In this document: piece after piece, positions 60,218-64,000 of the stretch
Position numbering within the stretch: the first letter of the stretch is position 1
Layout: every line of letters begins with the position of its first letter
Source of the DNA: an uncultured bacterium
GTDB taxonomy: Bacteria > Chloroflexota > Anaerolineae > J036 > Brachytrichaceae
Direction of reading: 5' to 3'
Assembly (NCBI GenBank): GCA_903921365.1
Contig: CAIXPS010000217.1
Location: forward strand, 30,984-94,983
Length of the DNA: 64,000 nt
Notes under the pieces: model-generated
Database searches by the model: none
The model's input: the letters and a program-made list of their open reading frames with translations, nothing else
What the model was told of the DNA's origin: nothing
Program-made: the position numbers and the translations under genes

Positions 60218-61221
60218 CACAAGATCGCTCAGGAGTAAGACCATTGCCGTCTTTTTGGCTTGACCGCCCTACTCTGGTTACAGGCGCGACCGGACTTGTC
60301 GGGAACTGGCTTGTAAAGCGTCTGGTTGCCGCCGGCGCAGATGTCACCTGCCTGGTGCGCGACTGGATTCCACAATCAGAACTCATGCGCGCCAAAATCA
60401 TTGAGCGCGTTAAGGTTGTGCGCGGCGATGTTCGTGATCAGGCGTTGCTGGAACGCGCGCTAGGAGAACACGAGAGCAACACGGTGATTCACCTGGCCGC
60501 GCAAACCATTGTGGGTGTTGCCAACCGCAATCCGATCTCCACCTTCGAGAGCAATATACAGGGCACGTGGTCCCTCCTTGAGGCCTGCCGGCGAAGCCCC
60601 ACGGTCAAACAGATTGTCGTGGCGTCATCGGATAAGGCGTACGGCGACCAGGAACAGCTCCCGTACTACGAAGATGCGCCGTTACAGGGGCAGCATCCTT
60701 ATGATGTCAGCAAATCATGCGCAGACTTGATCGCACACAGTTATGCTGTTACCTATGGATTGCCGGTGGTCATTACACGCTGCGGGAACTTCTATGGCGG
60801 CGGCGACCTGAACTGGAACCGCATAATACCTGGGACAATCCGTTCTGTCCTGCGCGGTGAGCGCCCTGTTATCCGCTCAGACGGGAACTATATCCGCGAC
60901 TACTTCTACGTCGAGGATGGCGCAGCCGCCTATATGCTCCTGGCCGAAAAACTAGCTGCCAACAACGCCTTGCGCGGTGAAGCTTTCAACTTCTCCAACG
61001 AACTGCAGATCACCGTTCTTGAGCTTGTCAAACTGCTGCTGAATGCGCTGGAGTCGACGCTTGAGCCAGACATTCGGAATGAAGCAAACAATGAGATCCG
61101 TCATCAATATCTGAGCGCAGAGAAAGCGCGTCGGGTGTTAAGCTGGGCTCCAACTTTCACCCTTGATCAGGGATTGAATAATACAACCCAATGGTATCGG
61201 GATTTTCTAAAACATGGATAA
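60208..61221 (+). CDS. rfbG: CDP-glucose 4,6-dehydratase
   Basis: About 337 residues of the extended short-chain dehydrogenase family; converts CDP-glucose to CDP-4-keto-6-deoxyglucose. The NAD loop is [11 protein letters not shown] (about 21-31), the active-site segment [11 protein letters not shown] has the Tyr-x-x-x-Lys pair (about 156-160), and [19 protein letters not shown] is typical of RfbG. ATG 60208 overlaps rfbF by 10 bases; ATG 60178 is an alternative but would add an unusual N-terminus. Confidence 0.92.
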   Translation: MGVTQDRSGVRPLPSFWLDRPTLVTGATGLVGNWLVKRLVAAGADVTCLVRDWIPQSELMRAKIIERVKVVRGDVRDQALLERALGEHESNTVIHLAAQTIVGVANRNPISTFESNIQGTWSLLEACRRSPTVKQIVVASSDKAYGDQEQLPYYEDAPLQGQHPYDVSKSCADLIAHSYAVTYGLPVVITRCGNFYGGGDLNWNRIIPGTIRSVLRGERPVIRSDGNYIRDYFYVEDGAAAYMLLAEKLAANNALRGEAFNFSNELQITVLELVKLLLNALESTLEPDIRNEANNEIRHQYLSAEKARRVLSWAPTFTLDQGLNNTTQWYRDFLKHG

Positions 61222-62524
61222 CACACGCGAACTGATACTGGCGCTGGTAAAACAGTACCATCAGGAGAAATTCGGCGCCAGGGAATTTGATCCCTCACGC
61301 GATCTGGTGCATTACGCCGGGCGCGTCTTTGACGAAAATGAACTTTGCAACCTGGTGGACGCCAGCCTCGACTTCTACTTGACCGCAAATCGCTATGCCG
61401 AAAAGTTCGAAGCTGAGTTTGCCGAATATCTGAATGTGTCTGATGCGCTTCTGGTGAACTCAGGATCCTCGGCAAATCTAGTGGCTCTCACAACGCTTAC
61501 GTCGCCCAAACTCGGTGACCGGCGACTGCAACCCGGCGACGAGATCATCACCGTGGCAGCCGGTTTCCCAACCACCGTTGCGCCGATTGTTCAGAACCAG
61601 TTAGTGCCTGTTTTTGTCGATGTCAACCTGGGCGACTACACTGTTATCCCCGAACAAGTTGCCGAAGCCGTCGGCCCGCGCACGCGCGCCATCATGATGG
61701 CTCATACCCTGGGTGTGCCGTTTAACCTGGACGCCGTGCTCGATTTGGTGAAGAAACACGACTTGTGGTTGATCGAAGACAACTGTGATGCCCTGGGGTC
61801 TCGCTATCATGGACAACTTACCGGGACATTCGGCCAACTGTCCACGGTCTCCTTCTACCCTGCCCACCACATCACAATGGGAGAGGGTGGTTGCGTTGTC
61901 ACGAATGATGAAACCCTGGCGCGCATCGCGCGGTCGGTGCGCGATTGGGGGCGTGACTGTTATTGTGCCGGAGGCGAAAACAACACCTGCGGCAAGCGAT
62001 TTGGGCAGCAGTTTGGCACGCTCCCGTATGGCTATGATCACAAGTACGTCTATAGCCATATCGGATACAACCTGAAAGTGACCGACATGCAGGCCGCCAT
62101 CGGTTGTGCTCAATTCGATAAGTTGAGTGAATTCATTGAGCACCGCAAGACAAACCATCGCAAAATAGCCGAGATGCTGCATCCCTACGAGGACAGGCTC
62201 ATCCTGCACACAGCCACCGAACACTCGGATCCCTCATGGTTCTGCTATGTCATCACCGTTCGCGATGGCGCCGGCTTTACACGCAATCAGTTAGCGCGTT
62301 TTCTTGAGTTCAATCGGATCGAGACGCGCAGCCTATTCAGCGGGAATCTCTTGCGCCACCCCGCCTTCGAGAATATCGAACGCCGGGTGATTGGCGATCT
62401 AGAGAACACCGACACCGTGATGAACAACACCTTTTTCATTGGGGTATACCCCGGGATCGGCGATGCGCACCTGGCCTATATCGAAGGCGTGTTCAAGCGT
62501 TTCATGAGCGGAGAGCGCGTGTAA
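61214..62524 (+). CDS. rfbH: CDP-4-dehydro-6-deoxyglucose 3-dehydratase (RfbH/E1)
   Basis: 436 residues of the DegT/DnrJ aminotransferase fold that perform C3 deoxygenation with PMP. The usual PLP lysine is replaced by His218 in [13 protein letters not shown], the hallmark of RfbH/E1. [11 protein letters not shown] and EDNCDALGS bind the cofactor. The iron-sulfur segment [11 protein letters not shown] shows three cysteines, whereas four ligands are described for E1, so cluster binding may differ. It overlaps rfbG by 8 bases. It needs a reductase partner, which the next gene may supply. Confidence 0.94.
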   Translation: MDNTRELILALVKQYHQEKFGAREFDPSRDLVHYAGRVFDENELCNLVDASLDFYLTANRYAEKFEAEFAEYLNVSDALLVNSGSSANLVALTTLTSPKLGDRRLQPGDEIITVAAGFPTTVAPIVQNQLVPVFVDVNLGDYTVIPEQVAEAVGPRTRAIMMAHTLGVPFNLDAVLDLVKKHDLWLIEDNCDALGSRYHGQLTGTFGQLSTVSFYPAHHITMGEGGCVVTNDETLARIARSVRDWGRDCYCAGGENNTCGKRFGQQFGTLPYGYDHKYVYSHIGYNLKVTDMQAAIGCAQFDKLSEFIEHRKTNHRKIAEMLHPYEDRLILHTATEHSDPSWFCYVITVRDGAGFTRNQLARFLEFNRIETRSLFSGNLLRHPAFENIERRVIGDLENTDTVMNNTFFIGVYPGIGDAHLAYIEGVFKRFMSGERV

Positions 62525-62527
62525 CCC

Positions 62528-63256
62528 ATGGCAACAGTCCAGAAGATTCGGTGTCAGGTGGAGCGTATTACTGACTATGGCGGACATGTCTACACTGTGG
62601 ACTTGCATCCGATCGAGCGCTTGCCCCGTTTCCGCCCCGGCCAGTTCCTGCATCTCGCGCTCGATCCATACGACGCGAGCACTTTCTGGCCCGAGTCACG
62701 GGTGTTCTCAATTGCCAGTTCTCCCATACAGCGCGACCACTTGCAGATCGCCTACGCGGTGCAAGGCCGTTTTACCGCGCGGATGGAGCAGGAACTTGCG
62801 GTGGGTAAACGGGTCTGGGTCAAGCTGCCCTATGGCCAGTTTGTCATCGAGGATGCGCGCGATATCGTGTTAGTAGCGGGCGGCACAGGCGTCACAGCAT
62901 TCACGGCATTCATCGCCGGACTAACGCCTGGTTACGGCAACGATATTCACCTCTTCTATGGCGCGCGCAACCCTAAGCTTTTAATATACCAGGAACTGGT
63001 GCGCAAGCGTGCTGACACGATTCCACATTTTCATCCACGGTATTACGTGGAACAGTCGCCAGGCAGCGACGACCTCATCTCCCCTGATATACAGGTCGGG
63101 CGTCTTTCCATCGCGACCGTCTGGGAAAATGTGCCGGCGCCATCACAAAAGCACTTTTACTTATCCGGCCCGCCCCCGATGCTCAAAGCGTTTTCCCATG
63201 ACTTGCGCGAGCGCGGTATTTCGCCCGAGGCCATTCGCATCGACGCCTGGGAATAA
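62528..63256 (+). CDS. FAD/NAD(P)H oxidoreductase, RfbI/E3-like reductase lacking ferredoxin domain
   Basis: 242 residues of the ferredoxin-NADP reductase fold. FAD binding is shown by SRVFSIASSP (about 58-67) and NAD(P) binding by VLVAGGTGVTAFTAFI (about 116-131), with the C-terminal YLSGPPPMLKAF. By position it should pass electrons to RfbH (the E1 step). Classical E3 enzymes (AscD/RfbI) are about 330 residues with an N-terminal or C-terminal plant-type [2Fe-2S] domain; this protein has none, so a separate electron carrier or direct transfer is implied. Three bases after rfbH. Confidence 0.85.
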   Translation: MATVQKIRCQVERITDYGGHVYTVDLHPIERLPRFRPGQFLHLALDPYDASTFWPESRVFSIASSPIQRDHLQIAYAVQGRFTARMEQELAVGKRVWVKLPYGQFVIEDARDIVLVAGGTGVTAFTAFIAGLTPGYGNDIHLFYGARNPKLLIYQELVRKRADTIPHFHPRYYVEQSPGSDDLISPDIQVGRLSIATVWENVPAPSQKHFYLSGPPPMLKAFSHDLRERGISPEAIRIDAWE

Positions 63257-63257
63257 T

Positions 63258-64000
63258 ATGCGAGTCGCAAATCCACTCGCGCGTGATCTAGATCTGATAC
63301 TGGAGCACACCCGCGACTTATGGGAACAGCTTCGCGGACAACACATCTTCATCACCGGCGGAACTGGATTCTTCGGCTGCTGGCTGTTAGAGAGTTTCAT
63401 CTGGGCAAACGACAAGTTCGGGTTGAATGCAAACGCGTGCGTCCTCACGCGCAACCCCGCTGCGTTTCGCCATAAAGTCCCGCATCTGGCCAACCACCCA
63501 AGCATCGGCTTGTGGCCGGGCGACGCGCGCACCTTTGAATTTCCAGAACAGCACTTCTCACATGTCATCCACGCTGCTGCCGAGGCGGACACGGTTGTCC
63601 ATGACGAATTAACAGTAATGGACATCATCGTGCAAGGATCGCGCCGAGCGCTTGAACTGGCTCGCCGGTGCGATGCACAAGGGTTCCTGCTGACAAGCTC
63701 TGGCGCCGTTTATGGGCAACCGCCGTCAGAACTAACGCACATCCCCGAAACATATGCCGGCGCCCCATCAACCACAACACCCGGTAGTGCCTACGGTGAA
63801 GCCAAGCGCATTGCGGAGTTGGAAGGCGCGGTGTATCAGTCCCGGTACGGACTCCCCGTTAAAATCGCGCGGTGTTTTGCGTTTGTCGGGCCCTATCTGC
63901 CGTTGGACGGGCGTTACGCGATTGGCAACTTTATACGCGACGGCCTAAATGGAACGTCAATTCGGGTGAACGGCGACGGCGCCCCCTATCGCTCTTACCT
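63258..64000 (+). CDS. NAD-dependent epimerase/reductase, 3' end cut by window
   Basis: The first 247 residues of an extended short-chain dehydrogenase. FITGGTGFFGCWLLE (about 31-45) is the nucleotide loop, LTSSGAVYGQPP holds the active-site Ser, and SAYGEAKRIAELE gives the Tyr-x-x-x-Lys pair. In CDP-3,6-dideoxyhexose clusters the gene after the reductase encodes the final step (paratose or abequose synthase, or tyvelose epimerase), so a role in the last reduction or epimerisation is likely. ATG 63258 is one base after the previous stop. Confidence 0.82.
   Translation, partial: MRVANPLARDLDLILEHTRDLWEQLRGQHIFITGGTGFFGCWLLESFIWANDKFGLNANACVLTRNPAAFRHKVPHLANHPSIGLWPGDARTFEFPEQHFSHVIHAAAEADTVVHDELTVMDIIVQGSRRALELARRCDAQGFLLTSSGAVYGQPPSELTHIPETYAGAPSTTTPGSAYGEAKRIAELEGAVYQSRYGLPVKIARCFAFVGPYLPLDGRYAIGNFIRDGLNGTSIRVNGDGAPYRSY

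Overview
The window looks like one chromosomal segment of a GC-rich, probably monoderm bacterium of the Chloroflexota (Anaerolineae-like). The main reasons are a LysW carrier-protein lysine operon (known from Thermus/Deinococcus, Chloroflexota and archaea), a PASTA-domain Ser/Thr kinase, many lipoproteins, a BMP-family nucleoside ABC importer, and ArnT/GT39-like membrane glycosyltransferases with long C-terminal beta modules. No rRNA, prophage, transposase or CRISPR array is visible. The assignment is inferred from gene content only.

Layout. 1-8800: a partial membrane gene, a YugP-like zinc peptidase, a YtxH pair, membrane proteins (one antiporter-like, one DUF2085) and a DUF5060/GH5-like lipoprotein. 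8930-17300: an ADP-ribosylglycohydrolase-like gene divergent from the lysine operon lysW-X-Y-Z-J-K-homocitrate synthase, followed by an unknown gene. 17330-22400: ABC importer (two permeases, double ATPase, BMP lipoprotein), then queT. 23060-28910: sialidase-like gene, tRNA-Phe/Gly/Ala, ygfZ, DinB-like, a membrane cytochrome c, a C26 peptidase and an ECF sigma/anti-sigma pair. 29050-36840: an NBR1-Ig lipoprotein, the PASTA kinase, two glycoside-hydrolase-like proteins and a YbbR protein. 36926-38740: a promoter and terminator enclosing about 108 nt of non-coding RNA, then glnA. 38742-47326: a six-gene minus-strand operon running from radC through two large glycosyltransferases, a CAP protein and a hydroxyacid dehydrogenase to a GT2. 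47400-56185: zinc-ribbon protein, pyruvate kinase, DegV, another glycosyltransferase, rlmB, argS and dcd. 56264-end: a fused fucokinase/GDP-fucose pyrophosphorylase and a CDP-3,6-dideoxyhexose pathway (rfbF, rfbG, rfbH, a reductase, and a truncated epimerase/reductase).

The most unusual signal is a set of short dispersed repeats lying mostly inside protein-coding genes, in frame. Family A (about 25 bp, core CTGCTCGGAGTCCCTCTGGG) has at least eleven copies. It forms a small hairpin whose arm sequences change in a compensatory way between copies. Family B (32 bp) brackets lysZ as a near-perfect inverted pair, supplies the stop codons of lysY and lysZ, and also lies inside lysK. Families C, D and E occur in a permease tail, argS, a glycosyltransferase and the fucokinase linker. 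A second genome-level pattern is that many genes have a -10-like hexamer only 6-12 nt before the start codon and no ribosome binding site, which suggests widespread leaderless transcription. Coding calls rest on recognised motifs; no database search was possible.
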